From assembly GCF_000244915.1 (NCBI RefSeq), contig NZ_CM001442.1, positions 6,076,001 through 6,140,000 of the forward strand: a stretch of DNA of 64,000 nt. Direction: 5' to 3'. This document shows positions 17,814-25,892 of this stretch, piece by piece (position 1 is the first letter of the stretch; each line of letters starts with the position of its first letter). The notes under the pieces were generated by a model. It did not search any database, was not told the DNA's origin, and worked only from the letters and a program-made list of their open reading frames with translations. The stretch is from Bradyrhizobium sp. WSM471 (GTDB lineage: Bacteria; Pseudomonadota; Alphaproteobacteria; Rhizobiales; Xanthobacteraceae). A program made the position numbers and the translations under genes.

Positions 17814-17843
17814 TTGCGCCGTCGGGCAAAACAGGCGCATGAT
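17814..17843 (+). repeat. 30-bp direct repeat, copy B (right of the 553-aa membrane protein gene)
   Basis: TTGCGCCGTCGGGCAAAACA plus the next ten bases match 15903-15932 at 27 of 30 positions, in the same orientation. It lies between the membrane protein gene and the histidine kinase gene. Confidence 0.75.
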
Positions 17844-17907
17844 CGTATTGTCGGGGAATTGGCGCGACGCTTCGTGACGGCAAGCTAGGCCGGCGTAGCA
17901 CGCCTTC

Positions 17908-19074
17908 TCAGCCGCTCGCCGGGAACGACGCGGTGAACACCGTCTCATCCAGCATCGACGACGCGACGATCAACCCGCCATGGGCGCGCACGATCTCTTG
18001 GGCAATGTACAGTCCGAGCCCAAGCCCTTTCTGGTTCGGCAGAACGTCGCCGCGATCGAACGCAGTGAAAAGGCGCGGGATCGCATCAGCCGGAATTGGC
18101 GCGCCTTTGTTGACAACGCTGATGTCGAAGCCGGCTTCGGTCGTCTGCGCCAGCACCCTGATCGGCTTGTCGGCGGCGCCATAGGAAATCGCGTTGCCGA
18201 GAAGATTGGACAGCATCTGACCTATGCGGTCGGCGTCGATTCTCACGGGTCCCGGAACGTTGACGACAGTTTCGATGACGCGATCCGGATGCACGTTCTC
18301 GAACTCCGCGACGATCTGCTTGATAACAGGCTCGAGGGCCTGTTCTCTCAGCTTGAGCTGCATCCCGGCGCCGAGCCGCGCGCGGGCGAAGTCCATGACA
18401 TTGTCGATCAGGCCCGCCATCCGGGCCACGCTTCCCTGCAGCAGGTTGATCCAGTTCTTCCCCTCGTCATCGACCTTCTTGTGCAGAAGCCGAAGGCCGC
18501 CCTGGATCGAGGCAAGAGGGTTTCGGAGGTCGTGACCGAGCACGGCGATGAACTGCTCACGCAGTTCGGCATTGCGTTGTTCCAGCGCGAGCCTGTTCGC
18601 GATCAGCTCGACGCGTTCGGCCGCATCGAGGTGAGACGCGATCAGCTCCGCAAAAAGCTTGAACATGCCGATGATCTCGGGCGTCCGAAGCTTGCGCGGC
18701 TTCGGATCGATCGCGCAAAGAGTTCCGAAAAATGATCCGTCGGGAAGAATGATCGGCACGGAGATGTAGCTTTGGAAGCCATATTGCGCAGGCGTGTGAT
18801 GCGTGCTGAAGCCGGCGTCTTCGCTGACATTCTCGATGACGACGGCGTCACGGCTCTGCCGGATCTCGTGGCAGATCGTGGTCTCGACCTTGAGCTCGTC
18901 ACCGGGTTTCAGCCCGAACGCGAGTTGGTCGCGCGAGGCACAGGTGATCCACCTGTCCTCGGTGACGCGGGCAACGGCCGTAAACCCCATGCCGGTGGTC
19001 CGGCTGATCACGTCCAGGATGGTCGAGACCGCAGCGATTCCGCTGACCCTGGCTATGTCGCGCTCGAAATCCAT
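17908..19074 (-). CDS. GAF-domain sensor histidine kinase
   Basis: The product is 388 aa from ATG 19074 (MDFERDIARV), with GGAG upstream. A GAF domain spans about residues 20-155 (FTAVARVTEDRWITCAS, YISVPIILPDGSFFGTLCAID). A HisKA dimerisation helix follows, with the phospho-acceptor His181 in VLGHDLRNPLAS. The ATPase domain has the N box (LSNLLGNAISYG) and G2 box (KGLGLGLYIAQEI). It has no membrane segment, so it senses something in the cytoplasm; GAF domains of this kind may bind small ligands. No response regulator is adjacent, so the partner is elsewhere. Confidence 0.9.
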   Translation of the reverse strand: MDFERDIARVSGIAAVSTILDVISRTTGMGFTAVARVTEDRWITCASRDQLAFGLKPGDELKVETTICHEIRQSRDAVVIENVSEDAGFSTHHTPAQYGFQSYISVPIILPDGSFFGTLCAIDPKPRKLRTPEIIGMFKLFAELIASHLDAAERVELIANRLALEQRNAELREQFIAVLGHDLRNPLASIQGGLRLLHKKVDDEGKNWINLLQGSVARMAGLIDNVMDFARARLGAGMQLKLREQALEPVIKQIVAEFENVHPDRVIETVVNVPGPVRIDADRIGQMLSNLLGNAISYGAADKPIRVLAQTTEAGFDISVVNKGAPIPADAIPRLFTAFDRGDVLPNQKGLGLGLYIAQEIVRAHGGLIVASSMLDETVFTASFPASG

Positions 19075-19216
19075 TGCCACTCCGCATCGGAACATTCGCA
19101 GGACGACCGTCACCCCAACTGAAGCGCGCCGTTGCAACGTGAAAAGCACTGCCAGCCAAGTCATTCCGCGTCAATGTTACTCGACGCTCCACGTTGGAAG
19201 CGGCTATCTGTTCCCA

Positions 19217-19354
19217 ATGGAACAATTCAGCACGGCTGGGCTCTCCGCCGAGAGGCTTCGCGAGGATCACCTGGCCGACCTCGTCGCATTGCATCTCCAT
19301 GCCGAGGTGTCCCGATATTTCAGAGGCGTCCGTTCGGCGGAGAGGACGTAGACC
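19217..19354 (+). pseudogene. broken 5' copy of a GNAT acetyltransferase gene
   Basis: From ATG 19217 the frame reads MEQFSTAGLSAERLREDHLA and continues to a stop TAG at 19349-19351, only 44 residues. It aligns closely with the intact acetyltransferase starting at 22233 (MDHFSTENLTAERLNENHLA). The DNA matches are long (GCCGACCTCGTCGC and GCCGAGGTGTCCCGATAT are shared). The stop falls where the intact gene has AAG. Similarity fades shortly after 19354, where the next gene's 3' end begins. It is a remnant left by duplication and truncation, not a functional gene. Confidence 0.85.
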
Positions 19355-19382
19355 CACCCCGAACTCGAAGCCAGCATCCGGC

Positions 19383-19736
19383 TCAGCGTACTCGCTCAGT
19401 GCGTTCGCTCGGTGTGGTGGAGCCTGAGCTGACGCCGTCATCGTCCGAGTCATTCTCCGGCTGCTGGATCAGCACCGCCGGTTCGTCGTAACCCTTGCGG
19501 CTGCTGTAGAACACCAGCGCCATCAAGCCGATGCCGACGACCAGCGAAAACACGACGCCGAGCACCAGTGCGACATAACCCGATGCTGGCACCTCCGTCG
19601 TCGTGCTGAACCAGCCGAGAAAGCCGAGCGCGCCGGCACCGACGAGGAAGGCGCATAACACCGCAATGACCGCCCATCTGGCGATCTTGCCGTCACCGGG
19701 AGCGGGTGATTCCGGTTGCCCGTCTGTGCTGTTCAT
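19383..19736 (-). CDS. small two-helix membrane protein of the sulfite dehydrogenase operon
   Basis: The product is 117 aa from ATG 19736 (MNSTDGQPESPAPG), which has GGAGAG seven bases upstream; an in-frame start at 19766 is weaker. Two hydrophobic helices lie at about residues 20-42 and 51-75. An acidic, Ser-rich C-terminal tail (PENDSDDDGVSSGS) follows. No family is recognised. It is the last gene of the minus-strand run soxC-cytochrome-DUF302, 45 bp after DUF302, so a membrane-anchoring or accessory role is possible but unproven. Confidence 0.75.
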   Translation of the reverse strand: MNSTDGQPESPAPGDGKIARWAVIAVLCAFLVGAGALGFLGWFSTTTEVPASGYVALVLGVVFSLVVGIGLMALVFYSSRKGYDEPAVLIQQPENDSDDDGVSSGSTTPSERTERVR

Positions 19737-19781
19737 GGATCTCTCCTCATGGCGCACGCGTCGCACGGCCGTCCCACTGCG

Positions 19782-20258
19782 CTAGGGTGCGGTGACCTTG
19801 GTCGCGATCGCGTGCAGGGCCGCCGTCATGGCGACAATTGCGGCCTTGACCGGCTCGCCGATGCCGTGACGCCCGGCGAGATACGCCGGATCGTTGTAGG
19901 ACAACAATGTCGCGCCTTGTTCGTCCTGCCAGACCAGCGCCTTCAGCGGCAGATCGATGCCGCTGGTCTGCGCCTGCTGCATCAATGGCGTACCACCCTT
20001 GGCGTTCCCGAAGATGATAAGATTGGTCGGGCGCAACGGCAGGCCGGCAGCGGCGGCGCCCGCGGCATGATCGACATGGGCGAATATTGTGAGGCCCTTG
20101 GCCGTCACTTCCGCTTCCAGCCGCTTCATCGTCTCTTCAGGCCCGAAATTGCTCCTCATCGTGATGAGTCCGTCGACGGCCATTGCCTGGGTCTCCCATA
20201 AACATGTCGCAGCAACCAAAGCGAGGATCTTGACCAGCGCCGAAACCCTCATGATCAC
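19782..20258 (-). CDS. secreted DUF302 domain protein
   Basis: The 158-aa protein is read from a GTG at 20258 with AGGA upstream; ATG 20252 is the alternative. A signal peptide covers about residues 1-28 (cleavage near AMA-VD). The DUF302 core is visible in LEAEVTAKGLTIFAHVDHAAGA and RPTNLIIFGNAKGGTPLMQ, and LPLKALVWQDEQGATLLSYNDP. The biochemical role of DUF302 is not established, though members often appear with sulfur-oxidation genes. It lies 4 bp downstream of the cytochrome gene and is probably periplasmic with it. Confidence 0.88.
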   Translation of the reverse strand: MIMRVSALVKILALVAATCLWETQAMAVDGLITMRSNFGPEETMKRLEAEVTAKGLTIFAHVDHAAGAAAAGLPLRPTNLIIFGNAKGGTPLMQQAQTSGIDLPLKALVWQDEQGATLLSYNDPAYLAGRHGIGEPVKAAIVAMTAALHAIATKVTAP

Positions 20259-20262
20259 ACGC

Positions 20263-20811
20263 TCATTTCCTGCGGAACAGTTTTGCCGGATCGAATTCCG
20301 GCTCCGGAATGAAGCCGTCGCGGTTGGGCATCTTGATCTTCGGCAAGCTGTCCTTGTCGACCTTGCCGTCGGGGGGAACGATGCCGTTCAGACTCAGGAT
20401 GTAGGCGGTGACGGCATAGGTGTCGTCGGTACTGAGCGAGCCCGGTGTGGGATATGGCATCGCGCGGTGAATGTAGTCGTACAAGGTCGTCGCATAGGGC
20501 CAGAAGCTGCCCACGGTCTTGACCGGCGCGCCGGAGGCGAGTGTGCCCTGCCCGCCGGCCAGGCGATCCTTGATCCCGCCCTGGCCGTTGTCGCCATGAC
20601 AGGCCGCGCAATTGTCGGCGAAGACCTGCTTACCCTGCGCGACCGTGCCGCCGCCGACAGGCAGACCCTTGCCATCGGGTGCGACGTCGACGTCCCAGAG
20701 CCTGATCTCCTCCGGAGTCGCGGGACGGCCGAAATCAAATGCAAATGCGGGCGCCGCGAGCAGGCCAAGCGTGAGAGCCGCTGCGACAAGCCGATTGTCA
20801 TGCGAGGACAT
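20263..20811 (-). CDS. monohaem c-type cytochrome, partner of the sulfite dehydrogenase
   Basis: The product is 182 aa from ATG 20811 (MSSHDNRLVAAAL). It has a Sec signal peptide ending near AFA-FD and one haem-binding motif CAACH (Cys68, Cys71, His72). A Met ligand is likely in the MPYPTPGSL region. The FGRPATPEEIRLWDVDVAPDG opening resembles SoxD-type sulfite dehydrogenase cytochromes, but SoxD is usually larger and di-haem. It probably accepts electrons from the molybdenum subunit in the periplasm. Its start overlaps the upstream gene's end by 14 bp, showing coupling. Confidence 0.88.
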   Translation of the reverse strand: MSSHDNRLVAAALTLGLLAAPAFAFDFGRPATPEEIRLWDVDVAPDGKGLPVGGGTVAQGKQVFADNCAACHGDNGQGGIKDRLAGGQGTLASGAPVKTVGSFWPYATTLYDYIHRAMPYPTPGSLSTDDTYAVTAYILSLNGIVPPDGKVDKDSLPKIKMPNRDGFIPEPEFDPAKLFRRK

Positions 20812-22069
20812 TATGGACCCTCCCGGCTTCGTCGATGCTCCAGGTCTGCTGGGCGCTGTAGTGAAACAACGCATTGCTCCCCATCGCGGCGATGAAGGAC
20901 TGCCGGTCCGGCTGAACATTGCCTTGCTCGTCGGTCGAGCGGCTCACGATCCGTGTCGGCTTGCCATCCCAGACCCAGTCCATCTGGAATCGAACCTGTG
21001 CCTTGGACAGCACCGGCTGATTCAGCTGCGCCTGTTTCCAGATTTTCGCGCCGTCGGTCGATATCTCGACCTTGGCGATCTTGCCATGGCCGCTCCAGGC
21101 GAGACCGGAGATAATGTTGTAGCCGGGCTGGATCTGCATCGTGCCCGAGGGATGCGTGATGACGGAGTTGGTTTCCATCCTCAGCTGGAATTGGCGGGCC
21201 TTGCCGTTGGCAAGCAGTTGCGTGTAGCGCGCAGTTTCCCAGCGGGTCATCCAGGGCTCCGTGCCGAACTTGAGACGGCGCAGCCATTTGATGTTGAGGT
21301 TGCCCTCGAAGCCCGGCATCACCAGCCGCATTGGAAAACCGTGCGCAGGGCGTAGTGGTTCGCCGTTCTGACCGTAGGCGACAAAGGCCTCGTTCACGAT
21401 TTCGTCGGTCAGCGGAATGCTGCGGTCAACGCCCGCGCCGTCGCCTCCCTCCGCGAGCATCCAGTTTGAGTTATTCTCCTTGCCCGCAAGACCAATCAGG
21501 AACTTCAGCGGAACGCCGGTCCACTCATTGGTGCTGACGAGGCCGTGCGTATTCTGCACCGTCAGATCAGGGTCTGCCTTCTTCCAGTTTTCCCATCCGT
21601 TTCCCGTGCATTCGATGAAGACCACGCGCGTTACGGAGGGCATCCGCTTGAGATCGTCGACGCTGAACACCAGCGTCTTCTGAACCAGGCCGTGGATGAG
21701 CAGACGGTGCTGCGCGGGATCGATGTCCGGCACCCCGGAATGGCTGCGCTCGTAGTGCAGATCGGTCGGCGTGATGTTGCCCACCAACTTCTGATGCGGC
21801 GTCTTGGAGTTGATGGCATCACCGGAGTCGACGTTGCGCTTGCCTGGTCCTGCCTCGGGAATGCGATCGATCTTGACGAAGCGCGATCGTTCGCTGTGCG
21901 CACCGAGATCGGCGCCGGGCCCGCGATCAGGGATTTCGGCCAGCGTTTGCGCGGCCGCTGCTTCGGTCGCAACCGCCCCCAGAACGCCGGCCGACAGGCC
22001 TCCCACAAAACCGCGGCGCGAGACGCTCGCGGGCCGTTGCGGTGATTTGATTTCCGTTTTGGACGTCAT
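20798..22069 (-). CDS. soxC: SoxC-like molybdenum sulfite dehydrogenase, Tat-exported
   Basis: The 423-aa protein starts at ATG 22069 (MTSKTEIK) with GGAG upstream. A twin-arginine signal SRRGFVGG sits at residues 17-24, so it is exported folded with its cofactor. The molybdopterin ligand is probably Cys144 in VFIECTGNGWEN. The sulfite-oxidase fold is visible (VQNTHGLVSTNEWTGVPLK near 168, HGFPMRLVMPGFEGNLNIKW near 246). A Mo-co dimerisation domain forms the C-terminal third. It oxidises sulfite or a Sox-bound sulfane group and passes electrons to the cytochrome downstream. No other sox genes are in view, so a stand-alone sulfite dehydrogenase role is likely. Confidence 0.9.
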   Translation of the reverse strand: MTSKTEIKSPQRPASVSRRGFVGGLSAGVLGAVATEAAAAQTLAEIPDRGPGADLGAHSERSRFVKIDRIPEAGPGKRNVDSGDAINSKTPHQKLVGNITPTDLHYERSHSGVPDIDPAQHRLLIHGLVQKTLVFSVDDLKRMPSVTRVVFIECTGNGWENWKKADPDLTVQNTHGLVSTNEWTGVPLKFLIGLAGKENNSNWMLAEGGDGAGVDRSIPLTDEIVNEAFVAYGQNGEPLRPAHGFPMRLVMPGFEGNLNIKWLRRLKFGTEPWMTRWETARYTQLLANGKARQFQLRMETNSVITHPSGTMQIQPGYNIISGLAWSGHGKIAKVEISTDGAKIWKQAQLNQPVLSKAQVRFQMDWVWDGKPTRIVSRSTDEQGNVQPDRQSFIAAMGSNALFHYSAQQTWSIDEAGRVHNVLA

Positions 22070-22232
22070 ACGATCTCCGTCGACAATCGTGCATATTTGG
22101 AAATGCCGGCCTCTTTTCCATCGGGACATTTACCGGATGCCGCTGCAATTGCTCGTTAGGATGTGTTAGAAATCATGAGGAGCGGCGAAGACGCGTCATC
22201 TTGCCCTGCTCCGAAAGTCGCTATCCGGGTCC

Positions 22233-22730
22233 ATGGATCATTTCAGCACCGAGAACCTGACTGCCGAGAGGCTGAACGAAAATCATCTCGCCGACCTCGT
22301 CGCCTTGCATCTCGATGCCGAGGTGTCCCGATATCTCGGCGGCGTGCGCCCGGCGGAGAGGACGAAGACCTATCTCGACACCAACATGGCGCATTGGGAC
22401 CAGCATGGCTTCGGACTGTGGGTGCTGCGAACGAAATGCGGGGCATTCGCCGGGCGAGCGGGCATCCGGCACATCCTGGTGGACGATACCGACGAGATCG
22501 AGATTGCCTACGCGTTCAAGCGCGAAGTCTGGGGCCGTGGCCTTGCAAGCGAGACCGCGACCGCACTGACGGATATCGGACTGTTGCACCACCAGCTGCC
22601 GTCCCTCATCGGCCTGGTCTATGTCGGCAATGGCGCATCGCGTCGCGTTCTGGAGAAGTCCAACTATCTCCTTGAGAAAAGCACGATCCGTCACGGCGAA
22701 GACGTCGTGATCTACCGAATTCGGCGATAG
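22233..22730 (+). CDS. GNAT family N-acetyltransferase (RimJ/RimL-like)
   Basis: The 165-aa protein has the Acetyltransf_3 layout: an N-terminal TAERLNENHLADLVALHLDA segment, a central EIEIAYAFKREVWGRGLASE with the acetyl-CoA-binding R-G-x-A loop, and IGLVYVGNGASRRVLEKSNY near residue 130. Its first 46 codons have a broken near-copy at 19217-19354. The substrate is unknown. Its 3' end overlaps that of the convergent MFS gene by 19 bp. The sulfite dehydrogenase genes are on the other strand to its left. Confidence 0.88.
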   Translation: MDHFSTENLTAERLNENHLADLVALHLDAEVSRYLGGVRPAERTKTYLDTNMAHWDQHGFGLWVLRTKCGAFAGRAGIRHILVDDTDEIEIAYAFKREVWGRGLASETATALTDIGLLHHQLPSLIGLVYVGNGASRRVLEKSNYLLEKSTIRHGEDVVIYRIRR

Positions 22731-23893
22731 CCACCAAAAGCGAGAAGCCCGGAGCCGCAGAGCACGACGGCGGCGGCAATGAAGGCGCTCCGGTATCCAC
22801 TGCTGTCATACAAGACCCCTCCAAGCGAGGCGCCCGCCGTTATCGCCAATTGGATCACCGCGACTATCAATCCGCCGCCCGCCTCCGCATCCTCAGGCAG
22901 CGTCTTGCTCATCCAGGTCCACCAAGCGACTGGTGCGGCGGTGCCGATGAGGCCCCAACCGGCCAGCAGCACAGTGACAACAACGGTTGAGCCTCCGAAG
23001 GCGATCAAGCCAAGGGCAAGGGCGGCCATCGCAAGCGGCATCCCAATCAGAAGACCGTACAGGCCCCCTCTCAGAAGGAAGCTGATGAGGTAGGTCCCGA
23101 GCAGGCCCGCGACGCCGACCACGAGCAGGATGGCCGAGAGGGTCGAGACGTCTACGCGCGTCACGGTCTCCAGAAATGGGCGCAAATAGGTGAAAAGCGC
23201 GAACTGGCCCATGAACAGGAGAGCGACCGAAAGCATCCCAATGCTAACCGCCCGCCGGCGAAGCAATCCGAGTGCGTTCCACGCGGCACCGCGCTCGGAA
23301 GGCATCGAGGGCAATGTGGCGTATTGCCAGACCAGAGTGACGATCGCGAGCGGGACGACACAGAAGAAGGCGCCACGCCAGCCGATGAACTGACCGAGGT
23401 AGCTCCCGAGCGGCGCGGCGATGGTGGTCGCCAGCGCATTGCCCCCGTTGAGCAGGCTGAGGGCAGGCGCGACCTGCTGTTCAGGCACTAGACGCATGAC
23501 CGTAGCCGCCGACATCGACCAGAACCCGCCGATGACGACCCCGATCAGCGCGCGCCCTACCATAAACACCAGCGCGTTCGGCGCCAGCGCCACCATCAGC
23601 CCCGAGACGATCATCAGCGAGGTGAGGCCCAGCAGAAGGCTGCGTCGATCGATGCCCCTTGTCACCGAGGCTATCGCAAGGCTCGTGAAGACGGCAAAGA
23701 GCCCGGAGACCGCGATGGCCTGGCCCGCCTGCCCTTCGGTCATTTGGAGATCGGTCCCGATGGGTGTCAGCAGGCTGACCGGCATGAACTCGGACGCAAT
23801 CAATGTCCCGACGCATAGGGTCAGCGCAAAGACCGCACTCCAAGCCGGACTGCGCGACAGCGTCTCATTTCTTGCTGCGAATTGTACGCTCAT
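22712..23893 (-). CDS. MFS transporter (drug:H+ antiporter-1-like)
   Basis: The 393-aa protein has about 12 hydrophobic helices. The DHA1 motif appears early (LTPIGTDLQMTEGQAGQAIAVSG), and the loop 2-3 motif is SVTRGIDRRSLLLG. The TM5 antiporter-like motif lies in LNGGNALATTIAAPLGSYLG. It resembles sugar/drug efflux carriers of the AraJ/YdhP type. ATG 23893 has GGAAGAGG upstream. The cupin gene is 61 bp upstream on the same strand, with a divergent LysR gene beyond, so LysR control is probable. The exported compound is unknown. Confidence 0.92.
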   Translation of the reverse strand: MSVQFAARNETLSRSPAWSAVFALTLCVGTLIASEFMPVSLLTPIGTDLQMTEGQAGQAIAVSGLFAVFTSLAIASVTRGIDRRSLLLGLTSLMIVSGLMVALAPNALVFMVGRALIGVVIGGFWSMSAATVMRLVPEQQVAPALSLLNGGNALATTIAAPLGSYLGQFIGWRGAFFCVVPLAIVTLVWQYATLPSMPSERGAAWNALGLLRRRAVSIGMLSVALLFMGQFALFTYLRPFLETVTRVDVSTLSAILLVVGVAGLLGTYLISFLLRGGLYGLLIGMPLAMAALALGLIAFGGSTVVVTVLLAGWGLIGTAAPVAWWTWMSKTLPEDAEAGGGLIVAVIQLAITAGASLGGVLYDSSGYRSAFIAAAVVLCGSGLLAFGGYRRIR

Positions 23894-23954
23894 GAAACCT
23901 CTTCCGATCGGCTGGGCGCGCTCGCCTGGGTTCGATACGGCGCATGAAGCGTCT

Positions 23955-24515
23955 TCACATTCGGTACTGCTCGTCGCCGACCTTCTCCATCCAATCGACC
24001 GCTCGTCCGTCCTGCGATTCCTGGATGGCGATGTGCGTCATGGCTGTGGTGGCCGACGCGCCGTGCCAGTGCTTCAACCCCGGAGGAAACCAGATGACAT
24101 CGCCGGGCCGGATTTCCTGGACGGGCCCGCCGTCCCGCTGCGCCCAGCCGAGCCCTGCCGTGACGATCAGCGTCTGCCCGAGCGGATGCGTGTGCCAAGC
24201 CGTGCGTGCGCCGGGTTCAAAAGTGACCTGAGCGCCGCTGACGCGTGCCGGCTCGGGAGCCGCGAACAGTGGGTCGATACGCACCGTCCCGGTGAACCAG
24301 TCTTCGGGCCCCTTCTGGGAAGGACGGGACCCGTTTCTCTTGATGTCGATGTCCATTGCAGTCTCCTTCAGTGCTTCGGACGCGAGCGCCGGCGCCCTTT
24401 GAACTTCGATGATGGCGATGGCGATTGCGCTCCCCCCAATGAGGACGCCTCTGCGGGTCGTCACCGCATGCCTCCGCTGATCGCCGATCGAGAGAGGGCT
24501 TCTCGACGAGGGCAT
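23955..24515 (-). CDS. cupin domain protein, probably Tat-exported
   Basis: The product is 186 aa from ATG 24515 (MPSSRSPLS). The N-terminus carries a Tat-like signal ([17 protein letters not shown]) ending near ALA-SE. A second possible start, ATG 24356 (MDIDIKRNG), has a strong AAGGAG site and would give a 133-aa cytoplasmic form; both cannot be distinguished by eye. The cupin core has metal-binding motifs [15 protein letters not shown] (two His and a Gln) and [17 protein letters not shown] (His). The family includes small dioxygenase-like enzymes and carboxymuconolactone-pathway proteins. The gene is followed by the MFS carrier and divergent from lysR. Confidence 0.85.
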   Translation of the reverse strand: MPSSRSPLSIGDQRRHAVTTRRGVLIGGSAIAIAIIEVQRAPALASEALKETAMDIDIKRNGSRPSQKGPEDWFTGTVRIDPLFAAPEPARVSGAQVTFEPGARTAWHTHPLGQTLIVTAGLGWAQRDGGPVQEIRPGDVIWFPPGLKHWHGASATTAMTHIAIQESQDGRAVDWMEKVGDEQYRM

Positions 24516-24630
24516 TGTTGTTCTTTCCACTGCAGCCGCTTTTTGTCCCGCCACAGGCCGCCGCCCGATGCTGATGGGCAACTAAGGCTTCCGCCTCCGC
24601 CCGATTAGGTGATAAAATCTGAATGCAGTC

Positions 24631-24645
24631 ATAAGACAGGCTTAT
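24631..24645. promoter_or_regulatory. inverted repeat in the cupin-lysR intergenic region, candidate LysR site
   Basis: ATAAG (24631-24635) and CTTAT (24641-24645) are perfect complements separated by five bases, just upstream of the lysR start. GATAA at 24611 and TTATC at 24642 form a wider pair. LysR regulators often bind T-N11-A palindromes between themselves and a divergent target, which fits this placement. Confidence 0.4.
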
Positions 24646-24647
24646 CA

Positions 24648-25547
24648 ATGAACCGGGACGACGCCAGCGATATCCTGGCCTTCCTCGCTGTGGCGAGGGA
24701 GCGCAACTTCACACGTGCCGCAGCCAAGCTTGGTATGACGCAATCGGCGCTGAGCCAGATCATCCGAAAATTGGAGGAACGGCTCGGCGTCCGTCTTCTC
24801 AATCGAACGACCCGAAGCGTCACGCCAACTCAAGCCGGAGAACGGCTGTTCCTGAGCGTCGGGCCCAAATTCACCGAGATGGATGCTGATCTCGCTGCGC
24901 TGAGTGAGCTTCGGGAAAAGCCCGCTGGAACCGTGCGTTTAACGGCAACGGAGTATGCCGCCGCCGAAATCCTGCTGCCGGCGCTGGGGAAGATTCTTCC
25001 CCAATATGCAGACATCCACGTCGAGGTGATCATCGATTACGGGCTCACCAACATCGTGGCGCAGCAGGTCGATGCGGGCATTCGTCCGGGCGAGCTCGTC
25101 GCCAAGGACATGATCGCCGTGCGCGTCAGCCCTGATCTGCGAATGGCGGTCGTGGGATCGCCGTCCTACTTCGCCGAACGCAAGCGGCCCAGGATGCCTC
25201 AGGATCTAACGGGCCACAATTGCCTGAACCTGCGCCTTCCGACCCACGGCGGCAGCCTGTACGCGTGGGAGTTCGAGAAGAACGGGCGAGAGCTCAACGT
25301 GCGCGTGGAAGGACAGCTTGTGTTCAATAGCGCAGGGCTTCTTCTGGAGGGCGCGCTCAAAGGTTTCGGACTTGCCTACCTCACCGAGGGGCACGTGCAG
25401 CCATACATCTCACAGGGCCGGCTGATCAGGGTGCTGTCGGACTGGTGTCCGCCGTTCTCGGGTTATCACCTTTACTATCCCAGTCGGCGCCAACCTTCAC
25501 CGGCATTCTCGCTGCTCGTCGAGGCTCTTCGATATCGCGGCAAGTAG
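24648..25547 (+). CDS. LysR family transcriptional regulator
   Basis: The product is 299 aa from ATG 24648 (MNRDDASDILAFLAVARERN). A winged helix-turn-helix occupies residues 1-60 (FTRAAAKLGMTQSALSQIIRKLEERLG). An effector-binding domain follows, with VEVIIDYGLTNIVAQQVDAGIR near residue 125. It resembles CrgA/YafC-type LysR proteins. It is divergent from the cupin-MFS pair with a 132-bp gap, and is most likely their regulator. The effector is unknown. It is convergent with the small gene at 25592. Confidence 0.93.
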   Translation: MNRDDASDILAFLAVARERNFTRAAAKLGMTQSALSQIIRKLEERLGVRLLNRTTRSVTPTQAGERLFLSVGPKFTEMDADLAALSELREKPAGTVRLTATEYAAAEILLPALGKILPQYADIHVEVIIDYGLTNIVAQQVDAGIRPGELVAKDMIAVRVSPDLRMAVVGSPSYFAERKRPRMPQDLTGHNCLNLRLPTHGGSLYAWEFEKNGRELNVRVEGQLVFNSAGLLLEGALKGFGLAYLTEGHVQPYISQGRLIRVLSDWCPPFSGYHLYYPSRRQPSPAFSLLVEALRYRGK

Positions 25548-25591
25548 ATTGCCGCTCATTGCGCCTGACAATCTTCGACCGGGTACGACTG

Positions 25592-25834
25592 CTACCTGAA
25601 ATAGCCCAGCACGAGATCGACGTCCGCGCTGCCGGCCGTCGTGCCGTTCAGCTCGGCGTCGATGACGCGGCGGCAGGCTTCGATCGCAGCGTGGTCACCG
25701 AGGTCGTTGGCGGCTTCCAGCACGAGCCAGGCGGCATCGACCGAGGCCTGGTCCGCTGCTCCGCCGCCGATCTCGCCGGCTGCGGCCTTGTTGAGGTTCT
25801 TCTTGCGAACGGCGGTGCCGAATTGAGGCAACAT
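25592..25834 (-). CDS. small hypothetical protein
   Basis: The 80-aa protein starts MLPQFGTAVRKKNLNKAAAG with GGGAG eight bases upstream of ATG 25834. It is mostly helical and Ala-rich (ASVDAAWLVLEAANDLGDHAAIEACRRVIDAEL) and has no signal or membrane segment. No known family is recognised. Codon use and the good ribosome-binding site support it being real. It follows DUF2336 by about 60 bp on the same strand. Confidence 0.65.
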   Translation of the reverse strand: MLPQFGTAVRKKNLNKAAAGEIGGGAADQASVDAAWLVLEAANDLGDHAAIEACRRVIDAELNGTTAGSADVDLVLGYFR

Positions 25835-25892
25835 TGCAAATACTCCCTGCCAATTCCCGGATGATGCTCGGTGTACCTGTTCGGTGTACCGC

